Shown one piece after another: positions 1 to 5,291 of a stretch of 5,291 nucleotides of DNA; position 1 is the stretch's first letter, and every line of letters begins with the position of its first letter. The stretch is from Halanaerobiales bacterium (GTDB taxonomy: Bacteria; Bacillota_F; Halanaerobiia; Halanaerobiales; DTU029). A model generated the notes under the pieces. It did no database searches, had not been told where the DNA came from, and was given only the letters and a program-made list of their open reading frames with translations. A program made the position numbers and the translations under genes. The DNA is taken from the NCBI GenBank assembly GCA_016278415.1, contig JADQBV010000107.1:1-5291 (forward strand), in the 5' to 3' direction.

Positions 1-52
1 CCGCCAAATTAGCGTTTATACTGAAGATCAGTATGAAACTATAGCTAATTAA
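1..52 (+). CDS. rpmA: 50S ribosomal protein L27, C-terminal end (partial)
   Basis: The reading frame is open from base 2 to a TAA at 50-52 and encodes only the last 16 residues, RQISVYTEDQYETIAN; the rest lies upstream of the window. The RQISVY stretch resembles the end of bacterial L27 (the Bacillus protein has a similar RKxVSVY near its C-terminus), a protein of the large subunit close to the peptidyl-transferase centre. Its position directly upstream of obg supports the call, because rplU-rpmA-obg is a widespread gene order. A strong terminator follows 30 bases after the stop, as expected for the last gene of a ribosomal-protein operon. The fragment is short, so the identification rests on one motif plus context. 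Confidence 0.72.
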   Translation, partial: RQISVYTEDQYETIAN

Positions 53-82
53 AGAAAGATGTTATATATATATGTAACTTCT

Positions 83-111
83 ACCCTCAGTAAAACTACT
101 GGGGGTTTTTT
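83..111 (+). terminator. Intrinsic terminator after rpmA
   Basis: A 10-bp stem pairs 83-92 (accctcagta) with 97-106 (tactgggggt), with one G-U pair and a 4-base loop (aaac). It is followed by six T at 106-111 and then an AT-rich stretch. This is a classic Rho-independent terminator. It should end transcription of the L27 operon and separate it from obg. Confidence 0.88.
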
Positions 112-122
112 ATATATAGATA

Positions 123-149
123 TAATGTAATGTAATGTAATGTGTAATG
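123..149. repeat. Tandem TAATG pentamers
   Basis: Four exact head-to-tail copies of TAATG lie at 123-142. After a TG interruption a fifth copy follows at 145-149. The array sits between the rpmA terminator and the obg promoter region. It may be a slippage-prone microsatellite or a spaced binding motif; the sequence does not decide. Confidence 0.8.
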
Positions 150-162
150 TTTAGTTACCGAT

Positions 163-180
163 ATCTTATCATGATAAGAT
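163..180. promoter_or_regulatory. Perfect 18-bp palindrome, candidate operator for obg
   Basis: ATCTTATCATGATAAGAT equals its own reverse complement over all 18 bases. With no loop it looks like a site for a dimeric DNA-binding protein rather than an RNA hairpin terminator, and no T-run follows it. If transcription starts about 7 bases after the TATAAT at 205-210, its centre lies near -45, where activators often bind; the candidate promoter has no good -35 box, which would fit activation. I cannot match it to a named regulator: it is not a clear Fur/PerR, CcpA, LexA or Rex consensus. Confidence 0.5.
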
Positions 181-204
181 GAAATAAAAATATGTAATTT
201 AGAT

Positions 205-223
205 TATAATTTACTGTTAATAT
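205..223 (+). promoter_or_regulatory. Candidate -10 elements of the obg promoter
   Basis: A perfect TATAAT lies at 205-210, and an extended -10 (TGTTAATAT, TGn plus TAATAT) at 215-223. Neither has a recognisable -35 box at 16-18 bases upstream. Because a strong terminator separates obg from rpmA, a promoter is needed in this spacer, and these are the best candidates. Which one is used, or whether both are, cannot be decided from sequence in such an AT-rich region. Confidence 0.42.
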
Positions 224-272
224 AGGCTTATGAATTCATATAAAGTTGGGAAGTCTATAGCAGTGTAGAAAG

Positions 273-280
273 AAGGTGAT
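273..280 (+). promoter_or_regulatory. Shine-Dalgarno site of obg
   Basis: AAGGTGAT closely complements the 3' end of 16S rRNA and ends three bases before the ATG at 284. It fixes that ATG as the obg start. Confidence 0.85.
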
Positions 281-283
281 AGT

Positions 284-1564
284 ATGTTTTTAGATGAAGT
301 AGAATTTAAAGTAAAAGGTGGAGATGGTGGGAATGGTGTAGTTAGTTTCCGTCGCGAAAAATATGTTGATATGGGTGGTCCTGATGGTGGCGACGGTGGT
401 GATGGTGGTAGTGTTATACTTAAAGTAGATGAGGGTTTACATACTTTAACAGATTTTCGCTATCAAAAGTATCATGAAGCTGGACGTGGAACACATGGTT
501 CTGGAACGAACAGTCATGGTCGTAATGGTAAAGATTTAAGATTGATGGTACCAGCTGGAACTATGGTATATGACGCGGATAATGATCAAGTTCTAGCAGA
601 TTTAACTGAGGAAGGTCAGGAATTTGTTGTTGCCAGGGGTGGAAAAGGTGGTAAAGGGAATGCACGTTTTAAAAAACCTACTAGAAAAGCACCACGTTTT
701 GCTGAGCAAGGTGAACCTGGTCAAATCAGAAATCTTAGATTGGAATTAAAATTACTTGCTGATGTTGGACTAATAGGCTTTCCAAATGTTGGCAAATCTA
801 CCTTAATATCTACTGTGTCAGAAGCCAAGCCGAAAATAGCCTCATATCATTTTACTACAATAACACCAAATTTAGGTGTTGTATCAGCAGGTGATTATAA
901 GTCATTCGTAATGGCTGATATCCCTGGGCTGATTGAAGGCGCTCATAAAGGGGTAGGCCTTGGTGATGAGTTTCTACGTCACGTGGAAAGGACCCGTTTA
1001 CTTATACATGTCCTTGATATTTCTGGAATTGAAGGCCGTGAGCCGTTGGAAGATTTTAAAATAATAAATGAAGAATTAGAAAATTATAATGAAAGATTAG
1101 CAAAAAGACCACAAATTATTGCATTAAATAAAATAGATATTCCTCAGGCAGAGGAAAATCTATCAAAAGTTATAAATGAATTAGAGGCTAAAGATTATGA
1201 AGTCTTTCCCATCTCTGCTGTTACAAAAAAAGGTGTAAAAGAGTTAATATATAGGGTTGGTGAGTTATTAGATACTCTGCCAGACGAGTTGCCTCCTATT
1301 GAAGAAGAGGAAGTTATTATACGACCTGATTTTACTGAAGAAGAGGAAATTGTGATTAAACGTCTTGATGGAGATCTTTACGAAATAGAAGGAACTCTTG
1401 TTGAAAAAAACATTCAAAAAACTGATTTTAATAATGATGCAGCTGTAAAAAGAATGCTTCGAGTATTACAGCATCATGGATTAAATGAAAAGATGAAAGA
1501 AAGAGGAATTAAACAAGGTGACAGTGTTCAAATAGGTCCGATGGCCTTTGAATATTTAGAGTAG
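284..1564 (+). CDS. obg: GTPase Obg/CgtA, ribosome assembly and stress GTPase
   Basis: The 426-residue product is full length for the family (Bacillus Obg is about 428). Three domains are visible. The glycine-rich Obg fold covers residues 1-158, with GGDGGNG and GGPDGGDGGDGG repeats near residues 12-42 and GGKGGKGN at 119-126. The Ras-like G domain follows from about 159: G1 GFPNVGKS 165-172, switch I TTITPN 191-196, G3 DIPG 212-215, G4 NKID 282-285, G5 SAV 311-313. A C-terminal OCT domain spans about 345-426. All GTP-binding motifs are intact. In the family Obg binds GTP/GDP, associates with the 50S precursor during late assembly, and links ribosome maturation to (p)ppGpp stress signalling, DNA replication and, in spore formers, sporulation. 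The start is set by the AAGGTGAT site. It is followed 48 bases later by yhbY, probably on the same transcript. Confidence 0.97.
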   Translation: MFLDEVEFKVKGGDGGNGVVSFRREKYVDMGGPDGGDGGDGGSVILKVDEGLHTLTDFRYQKYHEAGRGTHGSGTNSHGRNGKDLRLMVPAGTMVYDADNDQVLADLTEEGQEFVVARGGKGGKGNARFKKPTRKAPRFAEQGEPGQIRNLRLELKLLADVGLIGFPNVGKSTLISTVSEAKPKIASYHFTTITPNLGVVSAGDYKSFVMADIPGLIEGAHKGVGLGDEFLRHVERTRLLIHVLDISGIEGREPLEDFKIINEELENYNERLAKRPQIIALNKIDIPQAEENLSKVINELEAKDYEVFPISAVTKKGVKELIYRVGELLDTLPDELPPIEEEEVIIRPDFTEEEEIVIKRLDGDLYEIEGTLVEKNIQKTDFNNDAAVKRMLRVLQHHGLNEKMKERGIKQGDSVQIGPMAFEYLE

Positions 1565-1600
1565 AGTTATAGGATTTCGAATACTGCTATAGGATTAGAT

Positions 1601-1609
1601 GGGAGTGAT
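1601..1609 (+). promoter_or_regulatory. Shine-Dalgarno site of yhbY
   Basis: GGGAGTGAT, three bases before the ATG at 1613, gives yhbY its own ribosome entry site and fixes the start. No promoter or terminator is evident in the 48-base obg-yhbY gap, so co-transcription is likely. The gap holds two copies of TATAGGATT (1568-1576 and 1589-1597) with no evident role. Confidence 0.7.
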
Positions 1610-1612
1610 ATT

Positions 1613-1903
1613 ATGTTAAATGGAAAACGGAGAAGTTATTTAAGAGGGAAAGCAAACAGGCTAGACCCTATAGTTCATATAGGTAAAGATGGTATAAATC
1701 AGGGGGTTATTGATCAACTTGATGAAGCATTGGAAAATCATGAATTAATAAAGGGAAGAGTTTTAAATAATTCCCTGGAAGAGACTAAAGATGCTGCTCG
1801 GGAACTGGCAGAAAGTAGTGGAGCTGAAATTGTTCAGGTTATTGGAAATGTCTTTGTTTTATTTAGAAGAAATGAAGAAGAGCCAATCTATATTTTACCA
1901 TAA
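1613..1903 (+). CDS. yhbY: YhbY family RNA-binding protein (CRM domain)
   Basis: The 96-residue protein is a single CRM domain, close to the usual family length (97 in E. coli). It starts with the typical LNGKRRSYLRGKANRLDPIV segment, where basic residues face RNA. The GxxG-type loop GKDG lies at 24-27, followed by helices (about 29-42 and 55-69) and a final strand with VIGNVFVLFRR (76-86). Family members bind pre-50S ribosomal particles and are thought to assist large-subunit assembly, and CRM domains act in RNA splicing in chloroplasts. Placement just after obg, which acts on the same particle, agrees with this role. The gene seems to end the operon, with a hairpin terminator about 100 bases downstream. 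No signal peptide or membrane segment is present, so it is cytoplasmic. Confidence 0.94.
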   Translation: MLNGKRRSYLRGKANRLDPIVHIGKDGINQGVIDQLDEALENHELIKGRVLNNSLEETKDAARELAESSGAEIVQVIGNVFVLFRRNEEEPIYILP

Positions 1904-2005
1904 TTAAGTGTCTGTATAACCATATTCGATTAGGCCTCAAAATGTCTAGGTATATTACCAACGTTTATGGAGAAGATCTACAAAAATATATAGAATATAG
2001 AATTA

Positions 2006-2033
2006 ATAACCCCATTTAAGTCAGTGGGGTTAT
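2006..2033. terminator. Probable bidirectional terminator between yhbY and the MATE gene
   Basis: A 9-bp perfect stem pairs 2006-2014 (ataacccca) with 2025-2033 (tggggttat), extendable on the + strand by a U-G and a U-A pair to leave a 6-base loop. On the + strand the tail (actaattta) is only moderately T-rich; on the - strand the tail reads TATTAATTCT-like. The hairpin sits between convergent genes and could serve both, but weak T-runs make it less certain than the rpmA terminator. Confidence 0.62.
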
Positions 2034-2047
2034 ACTAATTTACCCGA

Positions 2048-2085
2048 TAGCAATCTGTTGCTAAGGCCCCTCAGGGTCTGACCTT
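2048..2085. other. Pair of adjacent short hairpins in a GC-rich island
   Basis: TAGCAA (2048-2053) and TTGCTA (2058-2063) form a 6-bp stem with a tctg loop. Directly after it, AGGCCC (2064-2069) pairs with GGGTCT (2074-2079) around a ctca loop, with one G-U pair on the + strand. An alternative longer fold pairs AAGG (2063-2066) with CCTT (2082-2085). The segment lies 3' of the MATE stop codon and is clearly richer in G+C than the flanks. I do not recognise it as a known RNA family; it could be part of the 3' end of the MATE or yhbY transcript, or a dispersed palindromic repeat. Confidence 0.5.
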
Positions 2086-2096
2086 TATGTCATCTT

Positions 2097-3473
2097 TTAG
2101 CCTTCTATAATTTCTTTTTCATTCTTAATAACTTTCTTTTCCCATTTTCCGCTAAGGTAAATAATAAGTCCGATTATAGATATAAAGAAATTGCTTAATA
2201 CCATAGCATACCATACTGATTTTGAGCCCCATGATGTATAATTTTTAAATAAAATTATCATTGGAATTCTTAAAAGCCAAAGACGTCCCATCATGATAAT
2301 CATTGCCAATATTGTATGACCTGATCCCTGAAAGGTTCCAACGAATATCGAGAAAAAGCCCATTAAAGGTAATGAAAGTGTAACTAATCGTAAATAGACT
2401 ATACCTTGGTTAGAGATATCAGGGATTTCAGTAAATGCACGGATAATATAAGGTATTAAAGGATAGACAATAAGTCCTCCTATAATCATAAAAGAGGTGG
2501 TGATTAAAGCGCTGGTCTTTACTGCATTTCGTGCTCGTGTTTTTTTATCTGCTCCAAGATTTTGGCCAACTACAGTAGCCAGGGCATTTCCAATGCCCAT
2601 TGCTGGCATTAAAACCAATGAATTTATCCTATTGCCAATACCAAAAGCAGCTAAGGTTGATTGACCAAAAGATATAATGAACATATTTAAAACCATAAAT
2701 CCTAGTGCGGCTGTAGACTGCCCTATAGATGATGGTAAGCCAATCTTTATGATTTTTTTTAGTAAATTTGTATTTATTCTTAAATCAGAAAATTTAACTC
2801 TAATTCCTCTTTCTTTATAGAAAAGGGTATAGATTGCATATATTGCAAATGCGGCTCGTGATAGGACTGTGGCTATGGCAGCACCTCTTACCCCCATACC
2901 AAATGTAAATATGAATATAGGATCTAGAATAATATTTAAAAAAACTGAGATAGCACTATATTTCATAGGGCTGACTGTATCTCCTTGCCCTTGTTTTACA
3001 GAAGTAAAGACTAAGAATAAATACATTACCGGTAGACCAATAAATATTATCTGTAGATAATGACTAGCTTGTTCAAGTAATTCACCCTCACCACCCATTA
3101 ACATGGTAATCGGTCTTGCTGAAAAGAATCCGGCGATTGCTAAAATAATTGAAAATACTATGGAAAAAGAAATTAATTGACCGGCAACCTTGGTAGCAGT
3201 ATCATGATCATTTGCACCAATATACTGTGAAATTAGGGAAGTACCAGCAATATTAATCCCCATACCGATAGAAATTACCAGGAATACCACAGGCCAAACT
3301 AGTGTAATAGCGGCTAATTCAGTCCCGCCCAGTTTACTTACCCAGAATGTATCTGTAAGATTATATATGGTCTGAATCAAATTGTTTATCATAATGGGAC
3401 CGGCTAACAGTAATAAGGCTTTGGCCATATTACCGTGTAAAATCAAATCTTGTTTTTCGCTATATTTATTCAT
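2097..3473 (-). CDS. MATE family multidrug/cation antiporter
   Basis: The 458-residue membrane protein has the two-lobe MatE layout: N-lobe about 15-220 and C-lobe about 238-442, each with six hydrophobic segments. Each lobe carries the family pattern: LAGPIMINNLIQTIYNLTD with GAND at 87-90, then IGLPSSIGQS with VVGQNLGAD at 301-309. MATE proteins export drugs and organic cations in exchange for H+ or Na+. Residues reported to form the cation site in the PfMATE N-lobe appear at the same numbers here: Pro26, Asp41, Tyr139, Asn180, Asp184 and Thr202. This suggests a functional DinF/PfMATE-like transporter; the substrate cannot be read from sequence. The ATG follows GGAGG (3483-3487 on the complement) by nine bases. 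The gene is convergent with yhbY and divergent from the ABC-F gene. The C-terminal tail is short and charged (KWEKKVIKNEKE), as expected on the cytoplasmic side. Confidence 0.94.
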   Translation of the reverse strand: MNKYSEKQDLILHGNMAKALLLLAGPIMINNLIQTIYNLTDTFWVSKLGGTELAAITLVWPVVFLVISIGMGINIAGTSLISQYIGANDHDTATKVAGQLISFSIVFSIILAIAGFFSARPITMLMGGEGELLEQASHYLQIIFIGLPVMYLFLVFTSVKQGQGDTVSPMKYSAISVFLNIILDPIFIFTFGMGVRGAAIATVLSRAAFAIYAIYTLFYKERGIRVKFSDLRINTNLLKKIIKIGLPSSIGQSTAALGFMVLNMFIISFGQSTLAAFGIGNRINSLVLMPAMGIGNALATVVGQNLGADKKTRARNAVKTSALITTSFMIIGGLIVYPLIPYIIRAFTEIPDISNQGIVYLRLVTLSLPLMGFFSIFVGTFQGSGHTILAMIIMMGRLWLLRIPMIILFKNYTSWGSKSVWYAMVLSNFFISIIGLIIYLSGKWEKKVIKNEKEIIEG

Positions 3474-3482
3474 TAAATAATT

Positions 3483-3487
3483 CCTCC
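3483..3487 (-). promoter_or_regulatory. Shine-Dalgarno site of the MATE gene
   Basis: The complement reads GGAGG nine bases before the ATG whose first base is 3473. It is a strong ribosome binding site and supports this start. Confidence 0.85.
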
Positions 3488-3512
3488 AATTAATATTTCA
3501 AAATGTATTTAG

Positions 3513-3541
3513 ATTATACTATGGCGAGTGGTTTATGCTAG
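3513..3541 (-). promoter_or_regulatory. Candidate promoter of the MATE gene
   Basis: On the complement a perfect TATAAT occupies 3518-3513. The hexamer CTAGCA (3541-3536), 17 bases upstream, matches TTGACA at only three positions, so the -35 is weak. The -10 lies about 40 bases before the start codon, so the mRNA leader would be short. Confidence 0.5.
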
Positions 3542-3616
3542 ATTCTATGTTAAAGATTATTGATATCGTTAGCTTTTTAATAATTCAAATTTAACAAAAC
3601 TATAGGTACTGTAACT

Positions 3617-3647
3617 ACTATATTTTTTGGAATGTGACTATATTTTT
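3617..3647. repeat. 11-bp direct repeat with 20-bp period
   Basis: ACTATATTTTT occurs exactly at 3617-3627 and again at 3637-3647, a spacing of two helical turns. A shorter match, ACTATA, lies at 3599-3604. The arrangement could hold a regulator on one face of the DNA or be simple AT-rich redundancy. Confidence 0.6.
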
Positions 3648-3830
3648 ATTCTAGAATTAACCCCTAACTCCTTTATTTGAAGGAAAATAAAAAATCTACA
3701 TATTAAGATATGGAGGAGAGGTTCAATAATCGTTTATTTTGTGATACAATAAATATTAGTGTTTAATAAATATATCTTAATTTTAATATCTAAACTATAG
3801 AACACTTATGCATTTAGTAATAAAAATTTG

Positions 3831-3858
3831 ATAATATTTTTGGTATAATATTTTTGAG
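3831..3858 (+). repeat. 14-bp tandem duplication covering the ABC-F -10 box
   Basis: ATAATATTTTTG is present exactly at 3831-3842 and 3845-3856, giving a 14-base period. The second copy supplies most of the TATAAT at 3844-3849; the first gives a GATAAT at 3830-3835. This looks like a local duplication that produced two alternative -10 elements. Confidence 0.75.
3841..3849 (+). promoter_or_regulatory. Extended -10 promoter of the ABC-F gene
   Basis: TGGTATAAT is a perfect -10 hexamer preceded by the TGn extension, which can work without a good -35. No TTGACA-like box is present 16-18 bases upstream. Transcription from here would give a leader of about 40 bases before the ATG at 3896. Confidence 0.6.
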
Positions 3859-3880
3859 ATAAAATTTATGGAATTCATAT

Positions 3881-3888
3881 AGGGGATG
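3881..3888 (+). promoter_or_regulatory. Shine-Dalgarno site of the ABC-F gene
   Basis: AGGGGATG ends seven bases before the ATG at 3896 and is the only good ribosome binding site there. It fixes the start ahead of the first ABC domain. Confidence 0.7.
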
Positions 3889-3895
3889 TTTTGAG

Positions 3896-5291
3896 ATGTC
3901 GGTTGTTAATCTTAATAAAATTACAAAATATTATGGAATTGATGAAGTGTTAAAGAATTTTTCCCTTTTTATTAATGAAGGAGAAAGAGTGGGCTTAATA
4001 GGTCCAAATGGCTGTGGTAAAACAACTGTCTTCAAAATTATCGCAGGGATAGAACCTTTTATTGAGGGGTCTTTATCGATTAAAAGGGGTGCGGAAGTTG
4101 GCTATTTGAGTCAAATGCCGGATTTTACTCAGGGAATTTCTATTTTTGAGGAATTAAAAACTATATATATTGAACTTATAAAAACTGAAACCCGTCTTCG
4201 CGAATTAGAAGAAAAAATTACTGAGCAAGGAAGACAGAATGATTCCAGTAATAAACTTGAAAATTTGATGGAAGAATATAGTGATTTGCAACATAAATTT
4301 GAGCGTGAAGGTGGCTATCAATATGAAAGTAAAATTAGGCAGATAGCCTATGGTATGGGTTTTAGTGAAAATGAGTTAATGAATAAAGAGGTGAAAAATC
4401 TTAGTGGTGGTGAAAAGACCCGATTGGGATTAGTTAAATTATTACTTTTTGAGCCAGACCTTCTCTTGTTAGATGAACCAACTAATCACCTGGATTTGTC
4501 TTCAATACAATGGTTAGAAGAATACTTGCGGGATTATCAGGGAACAGTTATTATAATATCTCATGACCGATATTTTTTAGACCAGGTTATAGATAGAATA
4601 GTTGAAATTAAGAATGGAAATGAAGAAGTCTATCACGGAAATTATTCTTATTATCTGGAAGAAAGAAAAAAGCGCTATCAGCAATTGAAACAGGCTTATG
4701 AAAATCAGCAGAAGAAGATTGAACAGATGGAAGAGGCCATTAAACGACTTCATCAATGGGGTAACCAGGGAGACAACGAGAAGTTTTTTAAACGTGCTAA
4801 AAGTATGCAAAAGTCCCTTGATAAAATTGATCGTCTTGATAAGCCGTTATTGGATGGAAAACAAATGAAGCTTGATTTGACTATTAATGATCGTAGTGGA
4901 AATGAGGTTCTTCATGTAGAAAGCCTATATAAATCATTTGATCAGCAGCGGGTATTGAAAGATCTTGATATGAATATTTACTGGCAAGATAAGGTGGGAT
5001 TGATAGGTCGTAATGGTACAGGTAAGACTACATTAATTAAAATTATTCTAGAAGACCTTCAGGCAGATAGTGGGATGTCAAAGGTGGGAGCAAATGTGAA
5101 AGTGGGTTACTATAGTCAGGAATTTGAGGGCTTTAAACCTGATGATGATTTAGTAACAGCTTTAAGACGTGAGTGTTATATGAGCACTGCTGAAGCTAGA
5201 AATGCACTAGCGGCATTCCTTTTTACCGAAGATGAAGTATTTAAGACTGTAAGAACACTTAGTGGTGGTGAGAAGAGTCGCTTGAGATTGT
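3896..5291 (+). CDS. ABC-F family ATPase, ribosome-acting (3' end outside window)
   Basis: The frame is open from the ATG to the window edge (465 codons plus one base), so the C-terminus is missing only because the window stops. It encodes two ABC cassettes in one chain and no membrane segment, the ABC-F layout. Cassette 1 has Walker A GPNGCGKT 36-43, an arm-like helical insert about 82-140, signature LSGGEKTR 169-176, Walker B with DEPTNHLD 193-200 (catalytic Glu194) and H-loop SHDR 222-225. The charged helical interdomain linker (about 250-330), which includes WGNQGDNEKFFKRAKSMQK (288-306), reaches the P-site tRNA/peptidyl-transferase region in family members. Cassette 2 has Walker A GRNGTGKT 371-378 and signature LSGGEKSR 455-462; its Walker B lies beyond the edge. 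ABC-F proteins bind the ribosomal E site and either rescue stalled translation or displace antibiotics. Which of the two applies here is open; the divergent MATE exporter hints at drug tolerance. Confidence 0.93.
   Translation, partial: MSVVNLNKITKYYGIDEVLKNFSLFINEGERVGLIGPNGCGKTTVFKIIAGIEPFIEGSLSIKRGAEVGYLSQMPDFTQGISIFEELKTIYIELIKTETRLRELEEKITEQGRQNDSSNKLENLMEEYSDLQHKFEREGGYQYESKIRQIAYGMGFSENELMNKEVKNLSGGEKTRLGLVKLLLFEPDLLLLDEPTNHLDLSSIQWLEEYLRDYQGTVIIISHDRYFLDQVIDRIVEIKNGNEEVYHGNYSYYLEERKKRYQQLKQAYENQQKKIEQMEEAIKRLHQWGNQGDNEKFFKRAKSMQKSLDKIDRLDKPLLDGKQMKLDLTINDRSGNEVLHVESLYKSFDQQRVLKDLDMNIYWQDKVGLIGRNGTGKTTLIKIILEDLQADSGMSKVGANVKVGYYSQEFEGFKPDDDLVTALRRECYMSTAEARNALAAFLFTEDEVFKTVRTLSGGEKSRLRL

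Larger units (their letters stand above)
3474..3895. other. 422-base intergenic region between divergent MATE and ABC-F genes
   Basis: No gene longer than a few codons is supported in this AT-rich spacer. It holds the MATE promoter and SD near its left end and the ABC-F promoter and SD at its right end. Between them lie a direct repeat pair (3617-3627 and 3637-3647), a GGAGGAGAGG stretch at 3712-3721 with no usable start codon after it, a TACAAT -10-like hexamer at 3745-3750, and a 10-bp inverted repeat (3702-3711 with 3772-3781). No clear intrinsic terminator hairpin with a T-run was seen, so classic attenuation is not directly supported. Confidence 0.7.

Noticed and set aside
61..118. TATATA runs flanking the rpmA terminator as a promoter
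   Set aside because: The AT dinucleotide runs lack a -35 partner and are better explained as flanking sequence and the terminator tail.
230..268. 12-codon frame MNSYKVGKSIAV in the obg leader
   Set aside because: It has no Shine-Dalgarno sequence, may begin at or before the transcription start, and has no terminator/antiterminator structure downstream that would make it a leader peptide.
1942..2019. 25-codon frame (MSRYITNVYGEDLQKYIEYR...) after yhbY
   Set aside because: There is no ribosome binding site before the ATG, and the frame runs into the terminator stem. The peptide looks protein-like but matches nothing I recognise; it could at most be a gene remnant.
1904..2096. Riboswitch or T-box in the convergent spacer
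   Set aside because: The region is 3' to both neighbouring genes, so it cannot be a 5' leader of either, and no conserved core of SAM, TPP, cobalamin or T-box elements is visible.
2869..3060. 63-codon frame on the + strand inside the MATE gene
   Set aside because: It lies antisense within a well-supported membrane-protein gene, has no ribosome binding site and gives a low-complexity product with no family features.
3886..3894. Minimal ATG-TTT-TGA frame between the ABC-F ribosome binding site and its start codon
   Set aside because: The ATG overlaps the SD itself, so it cannot be initiated efficiently; most likely chance.
4577..4810. 77-codon frame on the - strand inside the ABC-F gene
   Set aside because: It is antisense to the linker coding region of the ABC-F protein. 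Its Phe/Leu/Ile-rich product is the expected complement of Lys/Glu-rich helices, not evidence of a membrane peptide.

Overview
The window is a low-GC bacterial chromosome segment with AT-rich spacers, strong GGAGG/AAGGTGAT-type ribosome binding sites and ATG starts throughout. Gene content (ribosomal protein L27 tail, Obg GTPase, YhbY, a MATE transporter, an ABC-F ATPase) and protein style point to a Firmicute, possibly an anaerobe of the clostridial/Halanaerobiales kind. That placement is an inference from general appearance only.

Left part (1-1903, + strand): a housekeeping translation/ribosome-assembly block. The last 16 codons of what is very probably rpmA (L27) end at base 52 and are followed by a strong intrinsic terminator (83-111). 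A 172-base spacer follows, with a run of TAATG repeats, a perfect 18-bp palindrome and AT-rich promoter candidates. It leads to obg (284-1564), and 48 bases later to yhbY (1613-1903). Both products act on the large ribosomal subunit or its precursors, so they form a natural two-gene unit. The usual rpmA-obg linkage is kept, but the two are separated by a terminator.

Middle (1904-2096): a convergent intergenic region with three consecutive hairpins. The first is a plausible terminator for both directions. The other two form a comparatively GC-rich island of unknown function.

Right part (2097-5291): a MATE-family multidrug/cation antiporter on the - strand (2097-3473) and, divergently, an ABC-F ATPase on the + strand (3896 to beyond the window edge). 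They are separated by 422 non-coding bases containing back-to-back promoters and several short direct and inverted repeats. The pair may be a small drug-tolerance locus (efflux plus ribosome protection), but nothing in the sequence proves shared regulation.

No CRISPR array, tRNA/rRNA, insertion sequence or clear riboswitch was seen. I do not see a convincing undescribed system. The most interesting parts are the non-coding elements in front of obg, in the convergent region, and between the MATE and ABC-F genes.
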